A stretch of 64,000 bases of DNA from Actinomadura flavalba DSM 45200. GTDB lineage: Bacteria > Actinomycetota > Actinomycetes > Streptosporangiales > Streptosporangiaceae. The DNA lies in contig NZ_KB894093.1 of the NCBI RefSeq assembly GCF_000374305.1, positions 1,736,001-1,800,000 of the forward strand. Reading direction: 5' to 3'. A program made the translations under genes and the position numbers. The notes beneath the pieces were generated by a model, which worked only from the letters and a program-made list of their open reading frames with translations, did no database searches and was not told the origin of the DNA. Positions 25,847-33,908 of this stretch are shown here, one piece after another. Each line of letters opens with the position of its first letter. Position 1 is the first letter of the stretch.

Positions 25847-26337
25847 GCGAGGGCGGCCCGCTCGGCCGCTCCCGTCCGGACGAAGACGACCGTGGTCTCG
25901 TCGTTGCGGCCGATGACGACGTGGTCGACGGCGCGGGACGTGACCGGCTCCCAGCCGTCGATGCGGCCGTCGTCGACCCGGACGTTGCTCCACCAGCGGG
26001 CCTCGGGGCCCATGACGGAGAACAGCCGCTCCAGCGCGGGCTGCGCCTGCGCGCGGCACCACGGGGACGGCGTGCCGAACGCGTCGTCCTCGGCGACGAT
26101 CTCGGTCAGCGCGGCGAGGACGTCCTCGTGCGGCGGCGTGCGCAGCCGGGCGCGCAGCTCGGCGGCGCCGGTCTCCCCGGCCAGCAGGCCCTCGCGGGCC
26201 AGCAGCGCGTGCAGGTACTCGGAGGGGTGGCGGTCGCCGGTCTCGGCGACCCGTACGTACACGTCGCCCCCGGCCGCCATCAGCGACCGGAGGATGCGCC
26301 GCAGTTCGGCGCAGGAACCATCATCCACGCCCGCCAT
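25843..26337 (-). CDS. Hypothetical cytosolic protein
   Basis: A 164-residue protein (MAGVDDGSCAELRRILRSL...) without signal peptide or membrane segments. The N-terminal half is helical, and the C-terminal part has the pattern WWSNVRVDDGRIDGWEPVTSRAVDHVVIGRNDETTVVFVRTG, a small alpha/beta fold of unknown family. It overlaps the purM stop by four bases from the opposite strand. I do not recognise a function. Confidence 0.7.
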   Translation of the reverse strand: MAGVDDGSCAELRRILRSLMAAGGDVYVRVAETGDRHPSEYLHALLAREGLLAGETGAAELRARLRTPPHEDVLAALTEIVAEDDAFGTPSPWCRAQAQPALERLFSVMGPEARWWSNVRVDDGRIDGWEPVTSRAVDHVVIGRNDETTVVFVRTGAAERAALA

Positions 26338-26376
26338 TGTGCACCTCTCGCGGAGAAAGGCCAGCCCGGGCGGTGC

Positions 26377-27078
26377 GTGAACCCGGACGGCGGTCCGGCC
26401 GTCCTACTCTTCGTGATCCTTGTGCGCCGGTGGGCGGGGGTGCTGCTCGTCCTGGCCGGGCTCGCGGCGTACGCGGGCGCGGCGCCGACCGGATGGGCGT
26501 ACGCGACGACGGCCGGGCTCCGCGTCGGCGTGGCGGACGCGCCGTCCGCGCCGGTCGCGCTCGTCCTCGGCGCCGGCATCGGCGGCGGGCGGCCGAGCCC
26601 GCTGCTCGCGCGGCGGCTCGACATCGCCGCCGAGCTGTACCGGCGCGGGACGGTCCGGGTGCTGCTCGTCTCGGGCGACAACCGGGTGCGCGGCTACGAC
26701 GAGCCGACCGTCATGCGCGACTACCTCGTGGGGCGGGGCGTGCCGGAGCGGCACGTCGTCCGCGACTTCGCCGGGCTCGACACGTGGGACTCGTGCACCC
26801 GGGCGCGGCGGATCTTCCAGGTGCGGCGGCTGATCGTCGTCACCCAGGAGTTCCACCTGCCGCGCGCCGTGGCGCTGTGCCGGGCCGCCGGGCTGCGGGC
26901 GTGGGGCGTCGGGGACGACAGCTCCGGCGCGTGGCCGGGGCCGACGGCGGCCGGGCACGCCCGCGAACCGCTGGCGATGCTCAAGGCGGTGCGGAGCCTG
27001 GCGCTGCGGCCCGACCCCACGCTGCTCGGCCGGACCGAGACGGGCGTCGCCGAGGCGCTGGCCGAGCCGCGCCGGTAG
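26377..27078 (+). CDS. SanA/YdcF-like DUF218 membrane protein
   Basis: A 233-residue protein with one N-terminal hydrophobic segment (LLFVILVRRWAGVLLVLAGLAAYAGA). A DUF218 domain follows: VALVLGAGIGGGRPSPLLARRLD, VLLVSGDN, the YDEPTVMRDYLVGRGVP motif, and LIVVTQEFHLPRAVALC. This matches the SanA subgroup linked to envelope barrier function (vancomycin exclusion at high temperature in E. coli). GTG 26377 is used, but GTG codons at 26413 and 26422 are possible because no ribosome binding site is well placed. Confidence 0.85.
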   Translation: MNPDGGPAVLLFVILVRRWAGVLLVLAGLAAYAGAAPTGWAYATTAGLRVGVADAPSAPVALVLGAGIGGGRPSPLLARRLDIAAELYRRGTVRVLLVSGDNRVRGYDEPTVMRDYLVGRGVPERHVVRDFAGLDTWDSCTRARRIFQVRRLIVVTQEFHLPRAVALCRAAGLRAWGVGDDSSGAWPGPTAAGHAREPLAMLKAVRSLALRPDPTLLGRTETGVAEALAEPRR

Positions 27079-27096
27079 GGCCGCCGCTCACACGAA

Positions 27097-27126
27097 CGCC
27101 GCCGCCCAGGGACGCGGGCGGCGGCG
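27097..27126. terminator. Bidirectional hairpin between the SanA-like gene and the DUF3073 gene
   Basis: An 11-bp perfect stem (CGCCGCCGCCC 27097-27107 with GGGCGGCGGCG 27116-27126) lies between two convergent stops and can serve both. Confidence 0.7.
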
Positions 27127-27140
27127 GGAAGTGCGCGGGG

Positions 27141-27350
27141 TCAGCGGCCGGAGGCGCTGTCCTTGCGGTCGTCGGAGCCGTAGTCGTCGGCGTAGTCGGC
27201 GTATTTCTCCACGAGCTCGTCATAGGACTCGTCCGGGGAGTCGTCGACTCCCAGCTCGCTCTTCAGGCGGTCGAGGTCTGTTCCGCCGCTGCTGTACTTG
27301 AGCTGGCGGGCAACCTTTACCTGCTTGGCCTTGGCTCGGCCGCGACCCAT
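27141..27350 (-). CDS. DUF3073 protein
   Basis: A 69-residue protein starting MGRGRAKAKQVKVARQLKYSS, the conserved DUF3073 opening, with an acidic Asp/Tyr-rich tail (ELVEKYADYADDYGSDD). The family is small, actinobacteria-specific and typically found beside purM and the valine dehydrogenase gene, as here. Function unknown; the basic head could bind nucleic acid. Confidence 0.9.
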   Translation of the reverse strand: MGRGRAKAKQVKVARQLKYSSGGTDLDRLKSELGVDDSPDESYDELVEKYADYADDYGSDDRKDSASGR

Positions 27351-27651
27351 TGGCTCGACCCCCTCGATGGTCAGGGCTTTCGTGGGCCCATCAACGCGCG
27401 CGTGTACCACACGAACCGGTGCCTGATGAGCCATGCGTCAGTCACGGGTACAACCGTACCCGTTTTGCGCCCGGCTCGGTACAGGGTCGGTCCGTGGTGG
27501 TCACCCTGGCTGCGGAGAACACCAGTGTATCCGGTGCCTGCCGGAAGGGCGGCGCGGGTCCGGCACGGCCGGAAACGCCCGCGTCGCGACGGGCGCGGCG
27601 CGGGCGGCCGGAGGGGGCGCGGAGCACGGAACGTGCGGCGCGGACGGGCTT

Positions 27652-28734
27652 CTAGAGGTGAATGCCCCTCAGCCGTCCGATGTCGGACATGCGACGTTCG
27701 GCGAGGCGGTCGGCGGCGACGGCGGGCGGGACGCCCTCGTCGGCGGCGAGCGCGAAGATCTTCGCGGTGGTGGCGAAGATCCCGCTCGCGCGGGCCTTGG
27801 CGCGCTCGAAGTCGAAGCCCTCGATCTCGTCCGCGACCTGGATCACGCCACCGGAGTTCACCACGTAGTCGGGCGCGTACAGCACGCCGCGATCGGCGAG
27901 CTGCTTCTCCACGCCCGCGTGGGCGAGCTGGTTGTTGGCCGCCCCGCACACGATCGACGCGCCGAGCACCGGCACCGTCTCGTCGTTCAGCGAGCCGCCC
28001 AGCGCGCACGGCGCGTAGACGTCGAGGTCGGCGCGGACCAGCGCGGCGCCGTCCGCGACGGCCTCCACGCCCGGGTTGGCCGCCAGCACGCGCTCGACGG
28101 CGCTCTCGCTGACGTCGCACACGACGACCTCGGCACCGTCCTCGCGCAGGTGCTCGACGAGCCGCCGCCCGACCTTGCCGACGCCCTCGACGCCGACCCG
28201 GCGCCCGCGCAGCGTGGGCGAGCCCCACAGCGTCTCGGCGGCGGCGCGCATGCCCTGGAAGACGCCGTACGCGGTGAGGATGGAGGAGTCCCCGGCGCCG
28301 CCGTGCGCGAGCGTGCGCCCGGTGACGAAGCGGGACTCGCGGGCGACGACGTCCATGTCCTCGCTGAACGTGCCGACGTCGCAGGCGGTGTAGTAGCGGC
28401 CGTTCAGCGACTGCACGAACCGGCCGTAGGCGCGCAGCGCGGCCTCGGACTTGCCGGTGGCCGGATCACCGATGATGACGGCCTTGCCGCCGCCGTGGTC
28501 GAGCCCGGCGAGCGCGTTCTTGTACGCCATGCCGCGCGACAGGTTCAGCACGTCCTCCAGGGCGTCGGCCTCGGAGGCGTACGGGTAGAAGCGGGTGCCG
28601 CCGAGCGCCGGACCGAGGGCCGTGGAGTAGATCGCGATGATGGCGCGCAACCCGCTGGCCTCGTCCTGGCAGAAGACGACCTGCTCGTGACCGGGTCCTG
28701 AGCCCTTGTGGGGCGACCCGAAGACATTAGGCAC
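27652..28734 (-). CDS. vdh: Valine/leucine dehydrogenase (Glu/Leu/Phe/Val dehydrogenase family)
   Basis: A 360-residue NAD-dependent amino-acid dehydrogenase. The substrate-domain motif [44 protein letters not shown] (shown in parts) carries the catalytic lysines. The Rossmann motif [12 protein letters not shown] lies near residue 190. GTG 28734 has GAGGAGGG seven bases upstream. It reversibly deaminates valine or leucine to 2-oxoacids, feeding the Bkd complex. The position between DUF3073 and bldC matches the order I recall in Streptomyces. Valine versus leucine preference cannot be read from sequence. Confidence 0.92.
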   Translation of the reverse strand: MPNVFGSPHKGSGPGHEQVVFCQDEASGLRAIIAIYSTALGPALGGTRFYPYASEADALEDVLNLSRGMAYKNALAGLDHGGGKAVIIGDPATGKSEAALRAYGRFVQSLNGRYYTACDVGTFSEDMDVVARESRFVTGRTLAHGGAGDSSILTAYGVFQGMRAAAETLWGSPTLRGRRVGVEGVGKVGRRLVEHLREDGAEVVVCDVSESAVERVLAANPGVEAVADGAALVRADLDVYAPCALGGSLNDETVPVLGASIVCGAANNQLAHAGVEKQLADRGVLYAPDYVVNSGGVIQVADEIEGFDFERAKARASGIFATTAKIFALAADEGVPPAVAADRLAERRMSDIGRLRGIHL

Positions 28735-28863
28735 GGTGGTGCCCTCCTCTCTGTCCTCGGGATCAAGCGTAGGGGGCGCGGCGGGCGGGACGCGAGGGAA
28801 CGGAGTCCGCGAAAGCGGGCGAGTCGGGTGTCCGGGCGGAGTGGTGCGTGCCACGATGCACGG

Positions 28864-29751
28864 GTGCTTCCGTATGCGGCCTACCTCCGGGTGTACGAGC
28901 CGGTGAGCGCGTTCCCGGAGCCGGAGCGCACGGTGTGGACGGCGTACGCGGAGTCGCGCCGGCGGCCGAGCTGGGCGCGGTCGCTGGCCGCCGAGCACCG
29001 GGCCGCGCTGCTGCGGCTGGTGGCCGAGCCCGCCGCCGTCGCCCCCGACCGGGAGAGCCGGGACGCCTACGTCCGCCGCATCGGTGACACGATCTACGTC
29101 GCGCCGTGGGCGACGCGGCTGCGCTGCTGGCTGGCGTACGCGCGGTTCCGCGACGGCGCGCCGGGCGCGCCCGCGGCGGCGGTCGTCGCGCCGGACGCGG
29201 CGGCGCGGGCCGCCGAGGGGTTCGAGCGGTGGTCGCGGGCCGGGCGGGCGCGCGTCCCGCACATCCGGGAGGCGACGTGGCGGGTGCCGGGCGAGTGGTT
29301 CGTGCCGTTCGCCGGGACCGAACGGTGCCTGGTGCTGCGCGAGGAACCGGCCGACCCCGGCGAGTCGCCCGGCGGTGCCGCCGCGACGGCGGCGCCCGCG
29401 CGTACGCTCCTGTACGTCACCTCGATGGCCGAGGCGCGGCGCCGCGTCGCCGACGCGCTGCCGGTGCTCACCGAGGCGCCGGCCGGGGCCGGGTTCCCGG
29501 TCACGGAGGGGCGGCTGGCCGAGCTGGAGCGGTGGCTGGCGGGCTTCCATCCGGGCGGGCTGGTCGAGCTGGACTACGGCGGCCTGGTGCACCTGCTGGA
29601 CGACGGCGCGCTGAGCGCGGACGCGTCGGTCGCGGAGACGGGCGTGGCGCTGGCGGCGCTGCGGCGCGGCGAGCGGGAGCTGGCCGTGGCCATGGCGGGG
29701 CGGCTGACCGTCCGATGGCGCCGGGTACGGGCTCTCGAATCGGCCAACTGA
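28864..29751 (+). CDS. Conserved hypothetical protein upstream of bldC
   Basis: A 295-residue soluble protein ([22 protein letters not shown]...). It is rich in Arg/Ala, with a conserved-looking core [21 protein letters not shown] and a C-terminal [30 protein letters not shown]. The gene sits in the conserved slot between valine dehydrogenase and bldC. No catalytic motif or membrane segment is seen. GTG 28864 follows a divergent promoter region of 129 bases. Confidence 0.8.
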   Translation: MLPYAAYLRVYEPVSAFPEPERTVWTAYAESRRRPSWARSLAAEHRAALLRLVAEPAAVAPDRESRDAYVRRIGDTIYVAPWATRLRCWLAYARFRDGAPGAPAAAVVAPDAAARAAEGFERWSRAGRARVPHIREATWRVPGEWFVPFAGTERCLVLREEPADPGESPGGAAATAAPARTLLYVTSMAEARRRVADALPVLTEAPAGAGFPVTEGRLAELERWLAGFHPGGLVELDYGGLVHLLDDGALSADASVAETGVALAALRRGERELAVAMAGRLTVRWRRVRALESAN

Positions 29752-30066
29752 CGGCTTTTTCCGGAGAACACCGCAGGTCGGCGGGTCCGTCCCGAACAAA
29801 TTTCCCGAATCCCTGCGCCATACGACTATACGTGTCGCTAGAATCACTCAGCGTGACCCACTGGCCACAGGTCCGGCGGCAGTGATCTCCGGCGTGTGGC
29901 TCCCGTGGGTACACGGGAGGTTTCATGCCGTCAGGTACTTGCTTGTTGCGATGAGTGGTGGCAAGGTTACACGTTGTGATGTCATAGTGGCTCTTTCGGG
30001 CCATAGGGGACATCAGTGACCGCGCGAGGATCACTGTCATCGGTCCACAAAGGAGAGGCCGCACAC
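29752..30066 (+). promoter_or_regulatory. bldC upstream region
   Basis: This 315-base gap contains no supportable gene. It holds a TAGAAT -10-like hexamer at 29839-29844, and a second candidate promoter with TTGTTG (29943-29948) and TTACAC (29967-29972) separated by 18 bases. A strong ribosome binding site (AAAGGAGAGG, 30048-30057) precedes bldC. Which promoter is used cannot be decided by eye. Confidence 0.45.
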
Positions 30067-30270
30067 ATGTCAGCACGTACGCCAGAGGCCGAGCCCCTGC
30101 TGACCCCCGCCGAGGTGGCGACGATGTTCCGCGTCGACCCGAAGACCGTCACGCGGTGGGCGAAGGCCGGCAAGCTCACGTCCATCCGCACGCTCGGGGG
30201 GCACCGCCGGTATCGCGAGGCGGAGGTGCGCGCGCTGCTCGCGGGCATTCCGCAGCAGCGCTCGGAGTAG
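30067..30270 (+). CDS. bldC: Developmental regulator BldC
   Basis: A 67-residue MerR-like single-domain DNA-binding protein. The stretch LLTPAEVATMFRVDPKTVTR continuing WAKAGKLTSIRTLGGHRRY is nearly identical to Streptomyces BldC as I remember it. BldC binds direct repeats cooperatively and delays sporulation. Length, the strong ribosome binding site and the neighbourhood all agree. Its presence indicates a developing, probably sporulating, actinomycete. Confidence 0.97.
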   Translation: MSARTPEAEPLLTPAEVATMFRVDPKTVTRWAKAGKLTSIRTLGGHRRYREAEVRALLAGIPQQRSE

Positions 30271-30274
30271 TACC

Positions 30275-30301
30275 CCGCGCGGCCCGAATTTCGCCGCGCG
30301 G
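30275..30301 (+). terminator. Hairpin terminator after bldC
   Basis: A 9-bp stem (CCGCGCGGC 30275-30283 with GCCGCGCGG 30293-30301) starts five bases after the bldC stop. Confidence 0.65.
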
Positions 30302-30325
30302 ACAGCAGGGGGGCACGACCGCGTA

Positions 30326-30369
30326 CGGCCCGGGACCACGATCGTCCGAGAATCGTCGGTCCCGGGCCG
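30326..30369. terminator. Long interrupted hairpin between bldC and the TetR gene
   Basis: A 12-bp outer stem (CGGCCCGGGACC 30326-30337 with GGTCCCGGGCCG 30358-30369) continues, after a one-base bulge, as a 5-bp inner stem (ACGAT/ATCGT) around a 9-base loop. It lies 62 bases beyond the TetR stop and could end transcription from both sides. Confidence 0.6.
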
Positions 30370-30431
30370 AGTGCCGCTGCCAGGGATGTCCCGTTCGACG
30401 GCCACCGGTCTCGAGCGGGATGTCTGCGTTC

Positions 30432-31160
30432 TCAGGCGGTGCCGAACTCCTGCTCGGCCAGCTTGCTGAACAGCGTGCGGATGCGCGGCTCGTAGTTGCC
30501 CGCGACGTCCAGGAGGACGACGAGCTGGTCGACCAGCAGGCGCTCCAGCGTGGGGCGGTCCAGGTCGCGCTTCTCCAGCCAGTCCAGCCCGGCGGTCTCG
30601 ACCGACGACATCCACGAGCGCAGCGTGATGCGCAGGACGGGCGGCGGCGTGCCGATGTCGAGGGCGGCCAGGATGCGGCCGAGGAGCAGGTCGCGGATGC
30701 CGTCCACGATCTCCCCGATCTCGCCGGTGCGGTCGGCGGGGCCGCCGCGCAGCAGCGCGGTGAACCCGGCGGCGTGCCGCTCCACGAAGTCGAAGTAGCG
30801 CGACAGCGACAGGGCCAGCCGCTCCAGCGGGGAGCCCTCGGCGGGCGGTTCGAGCAGCACCGAGAGCTGCTTGCTCGCGCTGTTCAGCGCGGCGATGTAC
30901 AGCTCCTGCTTGCCGCCGAAGTAGTGGTAGACGAGCGCCCGGGACGCGCCCGCCGCGGCGGCCACGTCGTCGATCGAGATGTCCTCGGGGGAGCGCGAGC
31001 TGAACAGTTCGAGCGCGGCCTCGATCAGCTCGTCGCGGCGCTCGTCCACGCTGAGCCGCCGCCGCGCCCGGCCGCCGCCGCGGCCCCGGCCACCGGCCCG
31101 GGCGGGGCCGCTGCCGGAACTGGCCGGGTCCTTGCCGGTCGTCGTCGCACGCTCTGCCAC
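30432..31160 (-). CDS. TetR-family regulator
   Basis: A 242-residue protein with an unusual Gly/Arg/Ser-rich N-terminal tail of about 35 residues ([20 protein letters not shown]) before the TetR helix-turn-helix (RRDELIEAALELFSSRSPEDISIDDVAAAAGASRALVYHYFGGKQEL). The ligand-binding part continues to LAEQEFGTA. The start is GTG 31160; an internal start at the helix-turn-helix has no better signal. It is divergent from the LacI gene. Target and ligand unknown. Confidence 0.88.
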   Translation of the reverse strand: MAERATTTGKDPASSGSGPARAGGRGRGGGRARRRLSVDERRDELIEAALELFSSRSPEDISIDDVAAAAGASRALVYHYFGGKQELYIAALNSASKQLSVLLEPPAEGSPLERLALSLSRYFDFVERHAAGFTALLRGGPADRTGEIGEIVDGIRDLLLGRILAALDIGTPPPVLRITLRSWMSSVETAGLDWLEKRDLDRPTLERLLVDQLVVLLDVAGNYEPRIRTLFSKLAEQEFGTA

Positions 31161-31475
31161 CCGGGCAGCGTATCCGAGCGGACGTGCGCGGAAGACGAGC
31201 GAGACCGTGCGCGGGTGAGGATTTTCGCGGGTCTCGCGAGGTCCGGTTCCGCGTCCTGACGCAGGTCGGGCGTTACGCCTGGAACGGTGTGATCCGGAAC
31301 ACCACAGTACGGAACGGTATTTGACGGCTGACCGTTACTCGCAGTTGCGGCCATGGCAGAGCGAGCCGGGGCATCATGGCATCTCCTCCCGAGTGAGGAA
31401 GGTGCCCCGTACCCGTCCCCGGCGGGCGCGGAGCACCGCGCCGGCAGGTCCAAGAAAGCTCCCGGACGGAGTGGC
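31161..31475. promoter_or_regulatory. Divergent TetR/LacI intergenic region with direct repeats
   Basis: The 315-base gap has no supportable gene. GGAACGGT occurs at 31281-31288 and 31311-31318, 30 bp apart, and GGTGT/ACACC arms frame the sequence between them. These are candidate operator elements; an ATTTGAC-like -35 stretch lies just after the second repeat. Confidence 0.4.
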
Positions 31476-32570
31476 ATGTCAGCTCGTGAAGCCCATCCCC
31501 CGCACAACGCGACGTCTGCGTCACGAGAGGTCGCTGTCCCGGCTCCCCGCACCCCGGCGGAGGGGCGCGCGCCGGGCCCGCCCAAGCCGACGATCCGCAA
31601 CGTGGCCGAACGCGCAGGCGTGTCCAAGTCGCTCGTGTCGCTCGTCATGCGCGGTTCCCCGCACGTCAGCGAGCGGCGCCGCCAGGCGGTGCTCCAGGCG
31701 GCGCGCGAGCTGGGCTACCGGCCGAACGCCGTGGCGCGCAGCCTCGTCGAGGGCCGCACCCGGCTGATCGGCGCGCTCGTCGCCGACCTGCACAACCCCT
31801 TCTTCGCCGAGTTCCTGGACGGGCTCCAAGAGTCGCTGCACGGCGCGGGCCTGCGCATGCTCGTCGGCAGCGGCCGCTGGGACCCGCTGTTCGAGGCCGA
31901 GGCCGTCGAGGCGTTCCTGGAGATGCGCGTGGACGGGCTGGTGCTGCTCAGCGTCGTGCCCGAGTCGCTGCGCGACGCCGCCGCGAGCGTGCCGGTCGTC
32001 GTCGTCGGTGAACGCGACGTCGCCGACGTCGACATCGTCGTGGACGACGACGAACTCGGCGCCGCGCTGGCCGTCGACCACCTGGTCGAGCTGGGGCACC
32101 GGCGCATCGCGCACATCGAGGGGGCACGGTCCACGACGGCGCGGTACCGGCGCCTCGGTTACGAGAAGGCGATGAAGCGGCACGGCCTCGGCGACCAGAT
32201 CCTCGTCGAGGCGGGCGACTTCACCGAGGAGGGCGGTTACCGGGCGGCGCTGACGCTGCTGAAACGGGACGTCCGCCCGACGGCGATCTTCGCGCCGAAC
32301 GACCTGGTGGCGACGGGCGCGCTGTCGGCCGCCGACGAACTGGAGCTGGCCGTCCCCGGCCACGTGTCGATCGTCGGCTACGACAACACGCATCTGGCCG
32401 CGATCCGGCACATCTCGCTGACCAGCGTGGACCAGCCCCGCCGCGACATGGGACGCGTCGCCGCCGAGATGCTCACGGCCCGGATCGCCGACCAGGCGCG
32501 GCCCGCGCGGCAGAACCTCGTCGTGCCGCACCTGGTGGTGCGGGCGACGACCGGACCGGCTCCCGGGTGA
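31476..32570 (+). CDS. LacI-family transcriptional regulator
   Basis: A 364-residue regulator. After a ~35-residue Pro/Ala tail, residues about 39-95 are the LacI helix-turn-helix and hinge (TIRNVAERAGVSKSLVSLVMRG; SERRRQAVLQAARELGYRPN). The periplasmic-binding-protein-like sugar domain follows (LIGALVADLHNPFFAEFLDG; RRIAHIEG; FAPNDLVATGAL; HVSIVGYDNT). ATG 31476 has a GGAG four bases upstream; a longer in-frame start at 31353 exists but is less likely. No sugar genes are adjacent, so the regulon is unclear. Confidence 0.9.
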   Translation: MSAREAHPPHNATSASREVAVPAPRTPAEGRAPGPPKPTIRNVAERAGVSKSLVSLVMRGSPHVSERRRQAVLQAARELGYRPNAVARSLVEGRTRLIGALVADLHNPFFAEFLDGLQESLHGAGLRMLVGSGRWDPLFEAEAVEAFLEMRVDGLVLLSVVPESLRDAAASVPVVVVGERDVADVDIVVDDDELGAALAVDHLVELGHRRIAHIEGARSTTARYRRLGYEKAMKRHGLGDQILVEAGDFTEEGGYRAALTLLKRDVRPTAIFAPNDLVATGALSAADELELAVPGHVSIVGYDNTHLAAIRHISLTSVDQPRRDMGRVAAEMLTARIADQARPARQNLVVPHLVVRATTGPAPG

Positions 32571-32719
32571 TCGGCGGGTCGACGGCGGGTCGATCATCCT
32601 CGAAGGTTCGCGGGCACCGGTAAGGGACCGGCCAAGCCTGACGTGATCACGTCGCGCGCGCCCCGCCGGGAGGTGGTTAATGGTCCCGGCGGGACGGTCG
32701 TATCCAGGGGGGACGGATC

Positions 32720-33001
32720 ATGCGTGATCCCGAGTTGGTGTCGCGCGCGCAGCGCGCGGCGAGCGAGTTGGAGCGCGCGTGGTCGCAGTGGCGGCGCGCA
32801 CGCGGCCTGGCGGGCCGGTCGCCGGAGTCGGTGGCGAGCTATGTGGCGCACTCGATCGACCATCCGTGGGGCAGGCCCCGGGTGGTGCTGGGGCTCGACG
32901 CCGACGAGGCGCGGGAGCTGGCCGCCGTGCTGAACGGCTTCCCGGTCGCGTCCTGGTCCGGCGAGGAGGTGGCCGCCGCCGCCCCGCGCCCCGCCGGGTG
33001 A
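32720..33001 (+). CDS. Small hypothetical protein
   Basis: A 93-residue soluble, Arg/Ala-rich protein (MRDPELVSRAQRAASELERAWSQWRRARGL). A second half, HPWGRPRVVLGLDADEARELAAVLNGFPV, resembles a small conserved actinobacterial family of unknown function. The ATG has AGGGGGGACGG at a good distance, and a strong terminator follows, so it is probably a real monocistronic gene. Confidence 0.75.
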   Translation: MRDPELVSRAQRAASELERAWSQWRRARGLAGRSPESVASYVAHSIDHPWGRPRVVLGLDADEARELAAVLNGFPVASWSGEEVAAAAPRPAG

Positions 33002-33003
33002 GG

Positions 33004-33034
33004 CACGCCCCCGTTTGACGAAAACGGGGGCGTG
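33004..33034 (+). terminator. Hairpin terminator with A/T-rich stem top
   Basis: A perfect 13-bp stem (CACGCCCCCGTTT 33004-33016 with AAACGGGGGCGTG 33022-33034) and a 5-base loop follow the stop of the small hypothetical gene by two bases. Confidence 0.8.
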
Positions 33035-33080
33035 GCACACTCTGTGAGGTCGGTAACGAAACCATCACGGGGAGAGTCGG

Positions 33081-33908
33081 GTGCGCTTCGATCGAGGCGG
33101 CGTGGTCGCCGCGGGGCTGGCGCTCAGCCTGGGACTGGTCACGGCGGCGTGCGGCGACGACGGCGGTGAGCCCTCCACCGCGCCCACGGCGGCGACGACG
33201 TCGGCGTCGGGTTCGACGCAGCCCGCGCCGTCCCGGCCGGACGGCCGGGCGCTGGACGGCAAGACGATCGCCCTCGACCCCGGGCACAACGGCAAGAACG
33301 GCGCGAACGCCTCGAAGATCGCCCGCAAGGTGCAGATCGGGAACGGCTCGAAGGAGTGCGACACCACCGGCACGTCCACGAACGACGGCTACTCCGAGGC
33401 CGCGTTCACCTGGGACGTCACGCAGCGGCTGGCGAAGATCCTGCGCGGCCAGGGCGCGAAGATCGTGCTCACCCGGGAGGACAACGACGGCTGGGGCCCC
33501 TGCATCGACCAGCGCGCCGGAATCGGCAACAAGGCGAAGGCCGACGCGGCCCTGTCGGTGCACGCCGACGGCGCCGCCGCGTCCTCGCACGGCTTCCACG
33601 TGATCGAGCCGGGCCCGGTGCGCGGCATGCCCGCCTCGGTCGTCCGCGCGTCGAACGAGCTGGGCCGCGACGTCCGGGACGCGTTCGAGCGCGACAGCGG
33701 CTTCACCCCGTCGAACTACATCGGCGACGACGGCATCGACCGCCGCACCGACCTCGGCGGGCTGAACCTGTCCACGGTGCCGAAGGTGTTCGTCGAGTGC
33801 GGCAACATGCGCAACGCGGGCGACGCGGCGAAGATGACGAGCGCACAGGGCCGCCAGCGCATCGCCGAAGCACTGGCCAAGGGCCTCGGGAACTACCTGC
33901 GCGGCTAG
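33081..33908 (+). CDS. N-acetylmuramoyl-L-alanine amidase (Amidase_3), lipoprotein
   Basis: A 275-residue protein. The signal sequence ends in a lipobox TAAC (Cys24), followed by a Thr/Ser/Ala/Pro linker. The Amidase_3 domain (about 58-275) has all zinc and catalytic residues: His69 (DPGHNG), Glu106 (YSEAAF), His161 (SVHADG) and Glu239 (VFVECGNMRN). It would cleave the amide bond between MurNAc and the stem peptide at the outer face of the membrane. GTG 33081 has GGGGAGAG upstream. The stop overlaps the convergent gene through a shared CTAG. Confidence 0.94.
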   Translation: MRFDRGGVVAAGLALSLGLVTAACGDDGGEPSTAPTAATTSASGSTQPAPSRPDGRALDGKTIALDPGHNGKNGANASKIARKVQIGNGSKECDTTGTSTNDGYSEAAFTWDVTQRLAKILRGQGAKIVLTREDNDGWGPCIDQRAGIGNKAKADAALSVHADGAAASSHGFHVIEPGPVRGMPASVVRASNELGRDVRDAFERDSGFTPSNYIGDDGIDRRTDLGGLNLSTVPKVFVECGNMRNAGDAAKMTSAQGRQRIAEALAKGLGNYLRG

